From the NCBI RefSeq assembly GCF_018614775.1, contig NZ_JAGGOF010000045.1, positions 87,234-151,233 on the forward strand: DNA of 64,000 nucleotides. Reading direction: 5' to 3'. Made by a program: the position numbers and the translations under genes. The stretch is from Pseudomonas fluorescens. GTDB taxonomy: Bacteria; Pseudomonadota; Gammaproteobacteria; Pseudomonadales; Pseudomonadaceae. The notes below the pieces were generated by a model. That model was not told the DNA's origin. It was given only the letters and a program-made list of their open reading frames with translations, and searched no databases. Shown in pieces: positions 1 through 9,264 of the stretch (the first letter of the stretch is position 1; every line of letters begins with the position of its first letter).

Positions 1-752
1 CCGGTCACGTCGAGAAACGTACCGGTAATGAATGAAGCTTGCGCGCTGGCCAGCCATAGAATCGCCCGCGCCACTTCTTCCGGCTGGCCACCCCGGCCCA
101 TGGGGATCGAGTCCTTGACGCGATCGACCCGCCCCGGCTCGCCGCCGCTGGCGTGCATGTCGGTATAGATGTGACCGGGGCGAATGCAGTTGACGCGTAT
201 TCCTTCCCGAGCCACTTCTTTGGCCAAGCCGATGGTGAAGGTTTCCAGGGCCCCCTTGGATGCCGCGTAGTCGATATATTCATGGGGGCTGCCGAGGCGT
301 GCCGAGGCCGAGGAGACATTGATCACCACGCCGCCCGGGCCGTTGTGCCGATAAGCCATGCGCTTCACCGCCTGCTGGGCGCAGAGAATCGGGCCAATGG
401 CATTGACCGCGAAGATGCGCTGCATGCGCTCGAAGCCGAGGTCTTCCAGGCGTGACTGGGCTTGCAATACCGCTGCGTTATTCACCAGTACGTCGATGCG
501 CCCGAACACGCGGTCGATGGTCGCGAACAATTCGGCGACCTGCTCGGGATCCGCGCTGTCGGCCCGCATGGCCAGCGCTCGGCGTCCCTGTGCTTCGACA
601 TCCGCCGCGACGGCCAGCGCGGCGGGCTCGTTGGCCACGTAGCTGATCGCGACGTCATAGCCTTGTGCGGCGGCGAGCCGCGCGGTGGCGGCGCCCACTC
701 CGCGACTGCCACCGGTGATCAGAATCAGCGGTGCCTGGGAGACGTTTTCCAT
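1..752 (-). CDS. SDR-family NAD(P)-dependent oxidoreductase (3' end cut by window)
   Basis: This is a Rossmann-fold short-chain dehydrogenase/reductase. Reading from the ATG at 752, the glycine-rich dinucleotide motif TGGSRGVG lies at residues 13-20, an NNA motif follows mid-protein, and the catalytic pair Y162/K166 sits in YAASK. The frame is open to base 1, about 250 codons, and ends in the typical SDR C-terminus (ITGTFLDVTGG), so only a few codons and the stop are missing. A strong AGGAGG ribosome site lies 37 bp downstream of the EamA gene's stop, so the two are probably co-transcribed. It resembles glucose-1-dehydrogenase-like and 3-oxoacyl-ACP-reductase-like SDRs; the substrate cannot be read from sequence. 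Confidence 0.9.
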   Translation of the reverse strand, partial: MENVSQAPLILITGGSRGVGAATARLAAAQGYDVAISYVANEPAALAVAADVEAQGRRALAMRADSADPEQVAELFATIDRVFGRIDVLVNNAAVLQAQSRLEDLGFERMQRIFAVNAIGPILCAQQAVKRMAYRHNGPGGVVINVSSASARLGSPHEYIDYAASKGALETFTIGLAKEVAREGIRVNCIRPGHIYTDMHASGGEPGRVDRVKDSIPMGRGGQPEEVARAILWLASAQASFITGTFLDVT

Positions 753-789
753 AGCGATGACCTCCTGCAATGGTAAGAGATGGGGCCTG

Positions 790-1617
790 TCAGCCGATGA
801 TGAAGATGCCGCCGGCCATCACTGCGCAGGCCAGGAGCCGGCGGGCGGTGAGTGCCTCGCCGAGAAACAGATAGCCAATCAATGCGGCAAACAGCACGCT
901 GGTTTCGCGCAACGCCGATACCGCGCCCATCGGTGCCTGGTTCATGGCGAAGATGACGATTGCATAGGCCAGCAAGGAGACCAGCCCGCCAACCAAGGCG
1001 GTCAATAGTCCGGGTCGGATGGCGAACAAGCTGCGGGCGTCGCGCAGGCCGATGTACACCGCAGGCATCAGCACGCCCCACAAGGCGCACATCCACATCG
1101 TATAGGCGAGCGGCGCGCCGGAGAGCCTGGCGCCGATGCCGTCGGTGACGCTGTAGGCCGCAATGAAGCAACCCGTTCCCAGCGCATAGGGCAAGCTGGG
1201 AACCGACAGCTTTCGTCCCCGGAAGGCCAGCGAGATGATTGCGCCTGACACCAGCGCGATACCGAGCAGCGCGCCAGGGGCGATGCTTTCCCCGGCAAAG
1301 ACCGCGGCACCGAGGGTGATCAGAACCGGTGACGATCCACGCGAAATCGGATAGACCTGCCCGAGGTCGCCGACCCGGTAGCTGCGCACCAGAAACAGGT
1401 TGTATCCAACATGCAGCAACGCCGAAAGTACCGCATAGCCCCAACTGGCAGGCGCCGGTGGCGCCATGAATGCAGCGGCCACGACACTGGCGATGGCAAC
1501 GGCGATGCACATGACCGTCATTGACCAGAGCCGGTCGGCGCCGCCACGCAGCAGTGCATTCCAGCTGGCATGCAGGAGTGCGGCGAACAGAACCAGTAAC
1601 GTGATATGGATAGGCAT
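790..1617 (-). CDS. EamA/DMT-family membrane transporter
   Basis: This hydrophobic protein of 275 aa has about ten predicted membrane helices in two repeated halves, the pattern of EamA (drug/metabolite transporter superfamily) permeases of the inner membrane. I place the start at the ATG at 1617 (MPIHITLLVLF), directly before the first helix; an upstream in-frame start at 1668 would add 17 polar residues and is less likely. It lies between a LysR regulator and an SDR on the same strand. The trio suggests efflux or uptake of a small metabolite handled by the SDR, but the substrate is unknown. Confidence 0.88.
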   Translation of the reverse strand: MPIHITLLVLFAALLHASWNALLRGGADRLWSMTVMCIAVAIASVVAAAFMAPPAPASWGYAVLSALLHVGYNLFLVRSYRVGDLGQVYPISRGSSPVLITLGAAVFAGESIAPGALLGIALVSGAIISLAFRGRKLSVPSLPYALGTGCFIAAYSVTDGIGARLSGAPLAYTMWMCALWGVLMPAVYIGLRDARSLFAIRPGLLTALVGGLVSLLAYAIVIFAMNQAPMGAVSALRETSVLFAALIGYLFLGEALTARRLLACAVMAGGIFIIG

Positions 1618-1693
1618 GCGTGCCAGTTTATGCAACGCAGCGCCCGGACTACAGAGAAGTCTCCTCATTGTTTCATGAGTAAATCCTCATGCA

Positions 1694-2599
1694 TCAGCCA
1701 TAGGCTTGCTGGACTTTCTGCGCCTCGCTGATCAACCACTGGCGGAAGCTGACGATGTGCGGCTGCGACTCGGTGCCTTTCGGGCAGACAAAATAGTAGG
1801 CAAGGGGTGAGGGGAACGGCACATCGAACAGTCGCACCAGGCGGCCATCGCTGATTTCGGTTTCAACATGCCCGCTGCGTACCAAAGCGACGCCCTGGCC
1901 GAGCAGGGCGGCCTCGACCGTCATGTTGGTATCGCCGAATCTGACGCTTTCCCTGAGCGGCAAGAACTCCAGTCCGACCTTTTGAAACCAGAGCTCCCAT
2001 TTAGGCACCAGCTCGGCGCCATCCCGGGTCAGCAGCGGATAGTGCAGCAACTCCGCTGGGCTGCGCGGCGTCCCGAAGCGTTGCAGCAAGTCGGGACTTG
2101 CCACCGGAAAGACCTGCTCGCCGAACAGGAACTCCGAATAGAGGCCCGGGTAAGTGCCTTTGCCCAGGCGGATCGCGACATCCGCCTGGGCAGCGGAGAA
2201 GTGGATGATCTTGTCGGTGGTGTCCAGCGAGACCAACAGCTCGGGATGCTGGCGGGACAGGTTCGGCAAACGCGGCAACAGCCACTTCAGTGCGAACGAG
2301 TACGTGGTGCTGACGTCGAGTCGGACTCGGCCTTTCTGCTCGCGCAGATCGGCCAGAGTCGCTTCCAGGTTCAGGAAGAATTCCCGCACGATGGGCGCCA
2401 ACGTGGCACCCGCTGCGGTGAGGCTTAACGACTTGCCACGCTCGAACAATTGCAGTCCCCAGAGCGCCTCGAGATGCTTGAGCTGGTGACTGACCGCACT
2501 CTGGGTAACGTGCAGCTCCTGCGCGGCAGCGGTAAAGGTCGCGTGCCGGGTGGCGACTTCAAAGGCACGCAATGTAGCGGTCGGTGGCAGGTCTCTCAT
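1694..2599 (-). CDS. LysR-family transcriptional regulator (GcvA-like)
   Basis: The N-terminal winged helix-turn-helix covers about residues 1-60 (LRAFEVATRHATFTAAAQEL, then the recognition helix VTQSAVSHQLKHLE). A LysR substrate-binding domain fills the rest; total 301 aa. The opening (RDLPPTATLRAFEVA) and the VTQSAVSHQ helix are typical of the GcvA subgroup. I chose ATG 2599 (MRDLPP) over the in-frame 2623 start because homologues of this type begin there. It is on the same strand as the EamA and SDR genes and 76 bp upstream of the former, so it may control them. The ligand is unknown. Confidence 0.9.
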   Translation of the reverse strand: MRDLPPTATLRAFEVATRHATFTAAAQELHVTQSAVSHQLKHLEALWGLQLFERGKSLSLTAAGATLAPIVREFFLNLEATLADLREQKGRVRLDVSTTYSFALKWLLPRLPNLSRQHPELLVSLDTTDKIIHFSAAQADVAIRLGKGTYPGLYSEFLFGEQVFPVASPDLLQRFGTPRSPAELLHYPLLTRDGAELVPKWELWFQKVGLEFLPLRESVRFGDTNMTVEAALLGQGVALVRSGHVETEISDGRLVRLFDVPFPSPLAYYFVCPKGTESQPHIVSFRQWLISEAQKVQQAYG

Positions 2600-2730
2600 G
2601 GATACGATGTCCCGGCGAGTCATCAGGATGCGTCATGAACGCAGGCTCATGGTAAAGCATCCGGGGTGCATGTCGTGTGTGTCCGGCGTGACGCAACACA
2701 TCAAGCCTTGATGTAAACGGTCCCACCGCA

Positions 2731-2754
2731 ATCGCGAGCAAGCTCGGCTCCCAC
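2731..2754. repeat. Single REP sequence
   Basis: One REP half (ATCGCGAGCAAGCTCGGCTCCCAC) between the LysR gene and the fabI terminator. The remainder of this 280-bp gap shows only the fabI terminator. Confidence 0.8.
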
Positions 2755-2826
2755 AGAGGCTGCGACAAGTACAGAACCTGTGAACCCTTGTTTTGATATT
2801 GGTTGGCTTTCCAAGGAAAGCGCAAT

Positions 2827-2868
2827 GAAAAACGCCGCGGGCCCTTTCCAGGACCCGCGGCGTTTTTC
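2827..2868 (-). terminator. Rho-independent terminator of fabI
   Basis: A perfect 15-bp stem (arms 2827-2841 and 2854-2868, GAAAAACGCCGCGGG and its complement) closes a 12-nt loop. Read on the minus strand the distal arm ends in GTTTTTC, giving the U-run. It lies 14 bp beyond the fabI stop and should end the npp-fabI transcript. Confidence 0.9.
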
Positions 2869-2882
2869 ATGCGCGGTGAAGA

Positions 2883-3677
2883 TTACTCTTCGAGGTTGCC
2901 CATGGCGGTGGTGTTGAAGCCGCCGTCCACGTACATGATTTCACCGCTGATGCCCGACGCCAGGTCGGAGCACAGGAAGGCGCCGGCGTTGCCGACTTCT
3001 TCGATGGTGACGTTGCGACGCAGCGGGGTTTGCGCTTCGTTGGCGGCCAGCATCTTGCGGAAGTTCTTGATGCCGGAAGCGGCGAGGGTGCGGATCGGGC
3101 CTGCCGAGACGCAGTTGACACGGGTGCCGTCCGGGCCCAGGGAGCCGGCCAGGTAACGAACGCCGGCTTCCAGGGAGGCCTTGGCCATGCCCATGACGTT
3201 GTAGTTCGGCATGGTGCGCTCGGCGCCCAGGTACGATAGGGTCAGCAGGCTGCCGTTGCGGCCTTTCATCATTTCGCGACCGGCCTTGGCCAGGGCCACG
3301 AAGCTGTAGGCGCTGATGTCGTGGGCAATGCGGAAACCTTCGCGGGTGGTGGCTTCGGTGAAGTCGCCGTCCAGTTGGTCGCCCGGGGCGAAGCCGACGG
3401 AGTGCACGATGCAGTCCAGGCCGTCCCACTTCTGGCTCAGTTGTTCGAAGACCTTGGCGATTTCTTCATCGCTGGCGACGTCGCACGGGAAGCACAGCTC
3501 AGGGCTCGAACCCCAGCCTTGCGCGAACTCTTCGACACGACCCTTGAGTTTGTCGTTCTGATAAGTGAAGGCAAGCTCAGCGCCCTCGCGATGCATGGCG
3601 GCGGCGATGCCGGATGCGATGGACAGCTTGCTGGCGACACCGACGATCAGTACGCGCTTACCGGCGAGAAAACCCAT
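2883..3677 (-). CDS. fabI: Enoyl-[acyl-carrier-protein] reductase (NADH), FabI
   Basis: FabI performs the last step of each fatty-acid elongation cycle, reducing trans-2-enoyl-ACP. The 264-aa product is the family length and matches FabI throughout: the [20 protein letters not shown] opening, the catalytic set Y149/Y159/K166 in [19 protein letters not shown] (equivalent to Y146/Y156/K163 in E. coli), and the [13 protein letters not shown] loop that shapes the triclosan-binding site. ATG 3677 is preceded by GAGGAG. It follows nppD by only 19 bp, so it can be read from the npp transcript, an arrangement also known in P. aeruginosa, and it is closed by a strong terminator. Confidence 0.97.
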   Translation of the reverse strand: MGFLAGKRVLIVGVASKLSIASGIAAAMHREGAELAFTYQNDKLKGRVEEFAQGWGSSPELCFPCDVASDEEIAKVFEQLSQKWDGLDCIVHSVGFAPGDQLDGDFTEATTREGFRIAHDISAYSFVALAKAGREMMKGRNGSLLTLSYLGAERTMPNYNVMGMAKASLEAGVRYLAGSLGPDGTRVNCVSAGPIRTLAASGIKNFRKMLAANEAQTPLRRNVTIEEVGNAGAFLCSDLASGISGEIMYVDGGFNTTAMGNLEE

Positions 3678-3696
3678 GTGTTGCTCCTCTTTCAGG

Positions 3697-5307
3697 TTAT
3701 TCGGCAGCTGTTGGGGCCAGGAAAGCGGCCTCCAGCAACTGCTGTGTATAGGGGTGCTGCGGCGCGGCGAATATGCTGCGGGCATCACCTTGTTCGACCA
3801 CTTGGCCATGCTTGACCACCATCAACTGGTGGCTCAGCGCTTTGACGACAGCCAGGTCATGGCTGATAAACAGGTACGTCAGGTTGTACTTGGTTTGCAG
3901 CGACCGTAACAGCTCCACCACCTGGCGTTGCACGGTACGGTCCAGGGCCGACGTTGGTTCATCCAGCAGAATCAACGCCGGCTTGAGCACCAGGGCCCGG
4001 GCAATGGCGATACGCTGCCGTTGCCCTCCGGAAAATTCATGGGGGTAGCGGTTCCGGGTTTCCGGGTCCAGGCCTACCTCCTTCAATGCCGCGATTATCG
4101 CGTGTTCCTGTTCGGCCGCGGTGCCGATCTTGTGGATCCGCAGGCCTTCGCCGACGATCTGGCTCACACACATCCGTGGGCTCAGGCTGCCGAACGGGTC
4201 CTGAAACACCACTTGCATCTCCCGGCGCAGCGGCCGGACCTGCTGCTGCGTCAGGCTGTCCAGCTGCTTGCCTTCGAAGCGGATCCCGCCCTGGCTTCCG
4301 ATCAACCTCAAGATCGCCAACCCCAGGGTGGACTTGCCCGAGCCGCTTTCGCCGACGATGCCCAGGGTCTGGCCCTGGGGCAGGCTGAAGCGGATTCCGT
4401 CCACGGCCTTGATGTAGTCCACCGTGCGTTTGAGCAGGCCCTTCTTGATCGGGAACCAGACTTTCAGGTCCTGGACCTGCAACAACGGCGGGCCAACCTC
4501 GTTGCTCGCCGGGGTGCCGCTGGGTTCTGCACCCAGCAGTTCTCGAGTGTACGGATGCTGCGGTGCGCGGAACAACTCTGCGCACGATGCCTGTTCGACG
4601 ATGCAACCGCGCTGCATGACACATACGCGATGCGCAATTCTTCGCACCAAGTTCAAATCGTGGCTGATCAACAGCAGCGACATGCCCAATCGTGCCTGCA
4701 GATCCTTGAGCAGATCGAGGATTTTCAGCTGGACGGTGACGTCCAGGGCGGTGGTCGGTTCATCGGCGATCAGCAGTTCCGGCTCGTTGGCCAGGGCCAT
4801 GGCGATCATCACCCGCTGGCGCTGGCCGCCGGACAGCTCATGGGGCAGGGCCTTGAGGCGCTTGTGGGGCTCGGGGATGCCGACCAGCTCCAGCAACTCC
4901 AGGGTCCGCCGGGTCGCGACTTTGCCGCTCAGGCCCTTGTGGATACCGAGCACTTCATTGATCTGTTTTTCAATGGAGTGCAGCGGATTCAGGGACGTCA
5001 TCGGTTCCTGGAAGATCATCGCGATCCGGTTGCCGCGGATATGGCGAATGGTTTTTTCCTTCAGGCCCAGTAGGTCCTGCCCGGCGTAGCGGATGCTGCC
5101 GGTGGGGTGATGGGCCAGCGGGTAGGGCAGCAGGCGCAGGATCGAGTGCGCCGTCACCGACTTGCCCGAGCCGCTCTCGCCCACCAGGGCCAGGGTTTCA
5201 CCGCGCTTGATGTCGAAGCTGACGTCCTCGACTACGCGCTGGCGGTGTTCGCCGACTACGAACTCCACCGCCAGGTCGCGCACTTCGATCAGGTTGTCGT
5301 CGTTCAT
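3697..5307 (-). CDS. nppD: ABC importer ATP-binding protein NppD (YejF-like, two fused ATPase domains)
   Basis: This energises peptide import. It has two complete nucleotide-binding domains in one 536-aa chain: Walker A GESGSGKS at 43-50 and again near 320, signature motifs LSGGQRQR and FSGGQRQR, and Walker [10 protein letters not shown] and LILLDEPTS. Each half ends with the oligopeptide/dipeptide-transporter C-terminal extension ([18 protein letters not shown]). I start at ATG 5307 (MNDDNLIEV), not at the upstream frame opening at 5331, which would overlap the permease. Start and permease stop (5309) are one base apart, so translation is coupled. The order matches nppA1A2BCD of P. aeruginosa and yejABEF of enterics. 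Confidence 0.95.
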   Translation of the reverse strand: MNDDNLIEVRDLAVEFVVGEHRQRVVEDVSFDIKRGETLALVGESGSGKSVTAHSILRLLPYPLAHHPTGSIRYAGQDLLGLKEKTIRHIRGNRIAMIFQEPMTSLNPLHSIEKQINEVLGIHKGLSGKVATRRTLELLELVGIPEPHKRLKALPHELSGGQRQRVMIAMALANEPELLIADEPTTALDVTVQLKILDLLKDLQARLGMSLLLISHDLNLVRRIAHRVCVMQRGCIVEQASCAELFRAPQHPYTRELLGAEPSGTPASNEVGPPLLQVQDLKVWFPIKKGLLKRTVDYIKAVDGIRFSLPQGQTLGIVGESGSGKSTLGLAILRLIGSQGGIRFEGKQLDSLTQQQVRPLRREMQVVFQDPFGSLSPRMCVSQIVGEGLRIHKIGTAAEQEHAIIAALKEVGLDPETRNRYPHEFSGGQRQRIAIARALVLKPALILLDEPTSALDRTVQRQVVELLRSLQTKYNLTYLFISHDLAVVKALSHQLMVVKHGQVVEQGDARSIFAAPQHPYTQQLLEAAFLAPTAAE

Positions 5308-5308
5308 G

Positions 5309-6328
5309 TCACTTCCTCGGGTCGAAGGCATCGCGCGCGGACTCGCCGATGAACACCAGCAGGCTCAGCATCAGCGCCAGCACGGCGAACGCGCTGATGC
5401 CCAGCCATGGCGCCTGGAGGTTGGATTTACCCTGGGCCACCAGTTCGCCCAGGGACGGCGAGCCTGCCGGCAGGCCGAAACCGAGGAAGTCCAGGGCGGT
5501 GAGGGTGCCGATGGCGCCGGTGAGGATGAACGGCATGAACGTCATGGTCGAGACCATGGCGTTGGGCAGGATGTGGCGGAACATGATCGCGCCGTTCTGC
5601 ATGCCCAGCGCTCGCGCGGCGCGCACGTATTCCAGGTTGCGCCCACGCAGGAACTCGGCGCGGACCACGTCCACCAGGCTCATCCACGAGAACAAGAGCA
5701 TGATGCCCAGCAACCACCAGAAGTTCGGCTGGACGAAACTGGCCAGGATAATCAGCAGGTACAGCACCGGCAGCCCGGACCAGATTTCCAGGAAACGCTG
5801 GCCGGCCAGGTCGACCCAGCCGCCATAGAAACCCTGCAGGGCGCCCGCAATCACGCCGATGATCGAGCTGAGCACGGTCAGGGTCAGGGCGAACAGCACC
5901 GAGATGCGAAAGCCGTAGATCACGCGCGCGAGGACGTCACGGCCCTGGTCGTCGGTGCCCAGCCAGTTCATCGCCGAGGGCGGCGCCGGGGCCGGGACCT
6001 TCAGGTCATAATTGATGCTCTGGTAGCTGAACGGAATCGGCGCCCACAGCACCCAGGCGTCCTTGGCGGCCAACAGTTCGCGGATGTACGGGCTCTTGTA
6101 GTTGGCTTCCAGGGGGAATTCGCCGCCGAAGGTGGTTTCCGGGTAGCGCTTGAGGGCCGGGAAGTACCAGCCGTTGTCGTAGTGCACCACCAGCGGCTTG
6201 TCGTTGGCGATCAGTTCGGCGCCCAGGCTCAGCCCGAACAGGATCAGGAACAGCCACAGCGACCACCAGCCACGCTTGTTGGCCTTGAACAGTTCGAAGC
6301 GGCGGCGATTGAGCGGGGACAGGTTCAT
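5309..6328 (-). CDS. nppC: ABC importer permease NppC (YejE-like)
   Basis: Inner-membrane permease of the dipeptide/oligopeptide/nickel class, 339 aa. It has an N-terminal helix after NRRRFELFKANKRGWWSLW, a long periplasmic loop, then five more helices with the EAA coupling loop (RAARALGMQNGAIMFRHILP) that contacts the ATPase. The shape and length match YejE. I use ATG 6328; the frame is open to 6370, but that extension lies inside nppB. The nppB stop at 6330 is one base away. NppC pairs with NppB to form the channel. Confidence 0.94.
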   Translation of the reverse strand: MNLSPLNRRRFELFKANKRGWWSLWLFLILFGLSLGAELIANDKPLVVHYDNGWYFPALKRYPETTFGGEFPLEANYKSPYIRELLAAKDAWVLWAPIPFSYQSINYDLKVPAPAPPSAMNWLGTDDQGRDVLARVIYGFRISVLFALTLTVLSSIIGVIAGALQGFYGGWVDLAGQRFLEIWSGLPVLYLLIILASFVQPNFWWLLGIMLLFSWMSLVDVVRAEFLRGRNLEYVRAARALGMQNGAIMFRHILPNAMVSTMTFMPFILTGAIGTLTALDFLGFGLPAGSPSLGELVAQGKSNLQAPWLGISAFAVLALMLSLLVFIGESARDAFDPRK

Positions 6329-6329
6329 C

Positions 6330-7403
6330 TCAATGCTCCCGGCTTTCGAAGTCGATGCGCGGATCGACAAAGGAGTAGGTCAGGTCGCCGATCAGTTTCA
6401 CCACCAGGCCCAGCAAGGTAAAGATGAACAGGGTGCCGAACACCACCGGGTAATCGCGGTTGATGGCCGCCTCGAAACTCATCAGCCCGAGGCCATCGAG
6501 GGAGAAGATCACCTCTACCAGCAGGGAGCCGGTGAAGAAGATCCCGATGAACGCCGAAGGGAAACCGGCGATCACCAGCAGCATGGCATTGCGGAACACA
6601 TGGCCGTAGAGCACGCGATGACGGGTCAGGCCCTTGGCCTTGGCAGTGACCACGTATTGCTTGTTGATTTCGTCGAGGAAGCTGTTCTTGGTCAGCAGGG
6701 TCATGGTGGCGAAGTTGCCGATCACCAGCGCGGTCACCGGCAAGGCCAGGTGCCAGAAATAGTCGAGGATCTTGCCGCCCAGGGTCAGCTCATCGAAGTT
6801 GTTCGAGGTCAGCCCGCGCAACGGGAACCAGTCGAAGTAACTGCCGCCGGCAAACACCACGATCAGCAGGATCGCGAACAGGAACGACGGGATTGCGTAG
6901 CCGACGATGATCGCCGAGCTGGTCCACACGTCGAAATGGCTGCCGTGCCGCGTGGCCTTGGCGATCCCCAGCGGGATCGACACCAGGTACATGATCAGCG
7001 TGCTCCACAGGCCGAGGGAGATGGACACTGGCATCTTTTCCTTGATCAGGTCGATGACCTTGGCATCGCGGAAGAAACTGTCGCCGAAGTCCAGGTGCGC
7101 GTAGTTCTTGATCATGATCCACAGGCGTTCGGGGGCCGATTTGTCGAAGCCGTACATCCGCTCGATTTCCTTGACCAGGCTCGGGTCCAGGCCCTGGGCA
7201 CCGCGATAGGAGGAGCCGGCCACCGACACTTCGGCGCCGCCGCCGGCAATGCGGCTGGTGGCGCCTTCGAAACCTTCGAGCTTGGCGATCATCTGCTCCA
7301 CCGGCCCGCCGGGCGCGGCCTGGATGATGACGAAGTTGATCAGCAGGATGCCGAACAGGGTCGGGATGATCAGCAGCAGCCGCCGGAAAATATAAGCCAG
7401 CAT
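6330..7403 (-). CDS. nppB: ABC importer permease NppB (YejB-like)
   Basis: Partner permease, 357 aa, starting [19 protein letters not shown], the classic OppB/DppB/YejB opening with helix 1. The residue 30-120 periplasmic insert ([17 protein letters not shown]...) is characteristic of YejB and longer than in DppB. The EAA loop reads [20 protein letters not shown] and is followed by the final helices. It is separated by 4 bp from the solute-binding gene and by 1 bp from nppC. Family knowledge: YejB systems import microcin C-like and other peptides; NppB is needed for uptake of peptidyl-nucleoside antibiotics in P. aeruginosa. Confidence 0.95.
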   Translation of the reverse strand: MLAYIFRRLLLIIPTLFGILLINFVIIQAAPGGPVEQMIAKLEGFEGATSRIAGGGAEVSVAGSSYRGAQGLDPSLVKEIERMYGFDKSAPERLWIMIKNYAHLDFGDSFFRDAKVIDLIKEKMPVSISLGLWSTLIMYLVSIPLGIAKATRHGSHFDVWTSSAIIVGYAIPSFLFAILLIVVFAGGSYFDWFPLRGLTSNNFDELTLGGKILDYFWHLALPVTALVIGNFATMTLLTKNSFLDEINKQYVVTAKAKGLTRHRVLYGHVFRNAMLLVIAGFPSAFIGIFFTGSLLVEVIFSLDGLGLMSFEAAINRDYPVVFGTLFIFTLLGLVVKLIGDLTYSFVDPRIDFESREH

Positions 7404-7407
7404 CGGG

Positions 7408-9264
7408 TTACTCCACGCTCGCGGGGGCGGTGTTGGTCTGTTGTTCCATGACTTGCTTCTCGACTTCGGCGGCAGGCTTGGCGTCCGGCTTGACCCACCA
7501 GGTGGTGGTGCCGATGTCGTAGGTCGGCGTCACTTTCGGATGGCCGATGTGGTTCCAATAGGCCACGCGCCAGGTCTTGATGTGCCAGTTGGGAATCACG
7601 TAGTAACCCCACTGCAGCACCCGGTCCAGCGCCCGGGCATGGGTTACCAGGCTTTTGCGCGAATCGGCGTTGATCAGCTGTTCCACCAACTGGTCAACGG
7701 CCGGATCCTTCAGGCCCATGGTGTTGCGGCTGCCGGGCTTGTCGGCGGCGGCCGACATCCAGAATTCGCGCTGCTCGTTACCCGGTGAGCTGGATTGCGG
7801 GAAGCTGCCCACCACCAGGTCGAAATCCCGCGAGCGCACGCGGTTGATGTACTGGGACACGTCGACCCGGCGGATCACCAGGTCGATACCCAGGTCGCTC
7901 AGGTTGCGCTTGAACGGCAGCAATACCCGTTCGAATTCGGTCTGGGCCAACAGGAACTCCAGCACCACCGGTTTGCCCTGGGCATCGACCATCTTGTCGT
8001 CGACGATGCGCCAGCCGGCTTCCTGCAGCAACTGGTAAGCCTTGCGCTGCTGGTCGCGGATCATGCCGCTGCCGTCGCACATCGAAGGCTGGAACGCGTC
8101 GGTGAACACCTGGTCGGGAATCTTGCCGCGCAGCGGTTCGAGAATCTTCAGTTCGTCTTCACCGGGCAGGCCGGTGGCGGCCATTTCCGAGTTTTCGAAA
8201 TAACTGCGGGTGCGGGCATAAGCGCCATTGAACAGCTGCTTGTTGGTCCACTCGAAATCCAGCAACAGGCTCAAGGCCTTGCGCACCCGCACGTCCTGGA
8301 AGATCGGCCGGCGCAGGTTGTAGACAAAACCCTGCATGCCGGTGGGGTTGCCGTTGGGGATCTGTTCCTTGATCAACCGACCCTCGGTGACGGCCGGGAT
8401 GTTGTAGGCATTGGCCCAGTTCTTGGCCGTCATCTCCAGCCAGAAGTCGAACTGCCCGGCTTTCAGGGCCTCGACCGCCACGGTGTTGTCGCGGTAATAG
8501 TCGGTGGTCAGCACGTCAAAATTGTAGAAACCGCGATTGACCGCCAGGTCCTTGCCCCAGTAATCCTTCACCCGCTCATAACGAGTCGAGCGTCCGGCCT
8601 TCACTTCGGTGACTTTGTACGGGCCGCTGCCGAGGGGGATTTCCAGGTTGCCCTTGTTGAAGTCGCGATCGGCCCACCAGTGTTTCGGCAAGACCGGCAG
8701 TTGGCCGAGGATCAGCGGCAATTCACGGTTATTGGTGTGCTTGAACTTGAACAGCACCTTGAGCGGGGCTTCGGCGATGACTTCGGCGACGTCGTTGTAG
8801 TAGCCGCGAAACATCGGCGCGCCGTCCTTGGTCAAGGTCTGGAAGCTGAACACCACGTCTTCGGCGCGCACCGGGTGGCCGTCGTTGAAGCGGGCTTCGG
8901 GGCGCAGGTAGAAACGCACCCAGGCATTGTCCGGGGCTTTCTCGATCTTTTCGGCGATCAGGCCATATTCGGTGAAGGGTTCGTCCAGGCCCTGCTTGGC
9001 CAGGGTGTCGTAGATCAGGCCGATGTCATCGGCCGGTACGCCTTTGCTGATGAACGGGTTGAGGCTGTCGAAGCCACCAAACCCGCCCTGGCGGAACATC
9101 CCGCCCTTGGGCGCGTCGGGGTTCACGTAATCGAAATGCTTGAAATCGGCCGGGTATTTTGGCGGCTCGTTGTACAGGGTCAGGGCGTGCTGCGGCGCGG
9201 CACAAGCCAGCCCGGCGAACAGTAGGCCGCCGGCCTGCAGGAGCAGGGCGCGAAAAGGCTTCAT
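7408..9264 (-). CDS. nppA2: Extracellular solute-binding protein NppA2 (SBP family 5)
   Basis: Periplasmic binding protein of the peptide importer, 618 aa. It has a signal peptide ([20 protein letters not shown], cleavage after ACA), then the family-5 pattern ([19 protein letters not shown], later [18 protein letters not shown] and the GSGPYKV motif). ATG 9264 overlaps the stop of the preceding binding-protein gene as ATGA, which fixes the start; the frame is open upstream to 9402 but that part lies inside nppA1. It is a close paralogue of that gene. Two adjacent binding proteins feeding one permease is the nppA1A2 arrangement; which of the pair is A1 and which A2 is assigned by order only. 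Confidence 0.93.
   Translation of the reverse strand: MKPFRALLLQAGGLLFAGLACAAPQHALTLYNEPPKYPADFKHFDYVNPDAPKGGMFRQGGFGGFDSLNPFISKGVPADDIGLIYDTLAKQGLDEPFTEYGLIAEKIEKAPDNAWVRFYLRPEARFNDGHPVRAEDVVFSFQTLTKDGAPMFRGYYNDVAEVIAEAPLKVLFKFKHTNNRELPLILGQLPVLPKHWWADRDFNKGNLEIPLGSGPYKVTEVKAGRSTRYERVKDYWGKDLAVNRGFYNFDVLTTDYYRDNTVAVEALKAGQFDFWLEMTAKNWANAYNIPAVTEGRLIKEQIPNGNPTGMQGFVYNLRRPIFQDVRVRKALSLLLDFEWTNKQLFNGAYARTRSYFENSEMAATGLPGEDELKILEPLRGKIPDQVFTDAFQPSMCDGSGMIRDQQRKAYQLLQEAGWRIVDDKMVDAQGKPVVLEFLLAQTEFERVLLPFKRNLSDLGIDLVIRRVDVSQYINRVRSRDFDLVVGSFPQSSSPGNEQREFWMSAAADKPGSRNTMGLKDPAVDQLVEQLINADSRKSLVTHARALDRVLQWGYYVIPNWHIKTWRVAYWNHIGHPKVTPTYDIGTTTWWVKPDAKPAAEVEKQVMEQQTNTAPASVE

Noticed and set aside
5..319. 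Short minus-strand ORF at the left edge
   Set aside because: It is out of frame with the SDR gene, which covers the whole stretch with its NAD motif and catalytic YxxxK intact.
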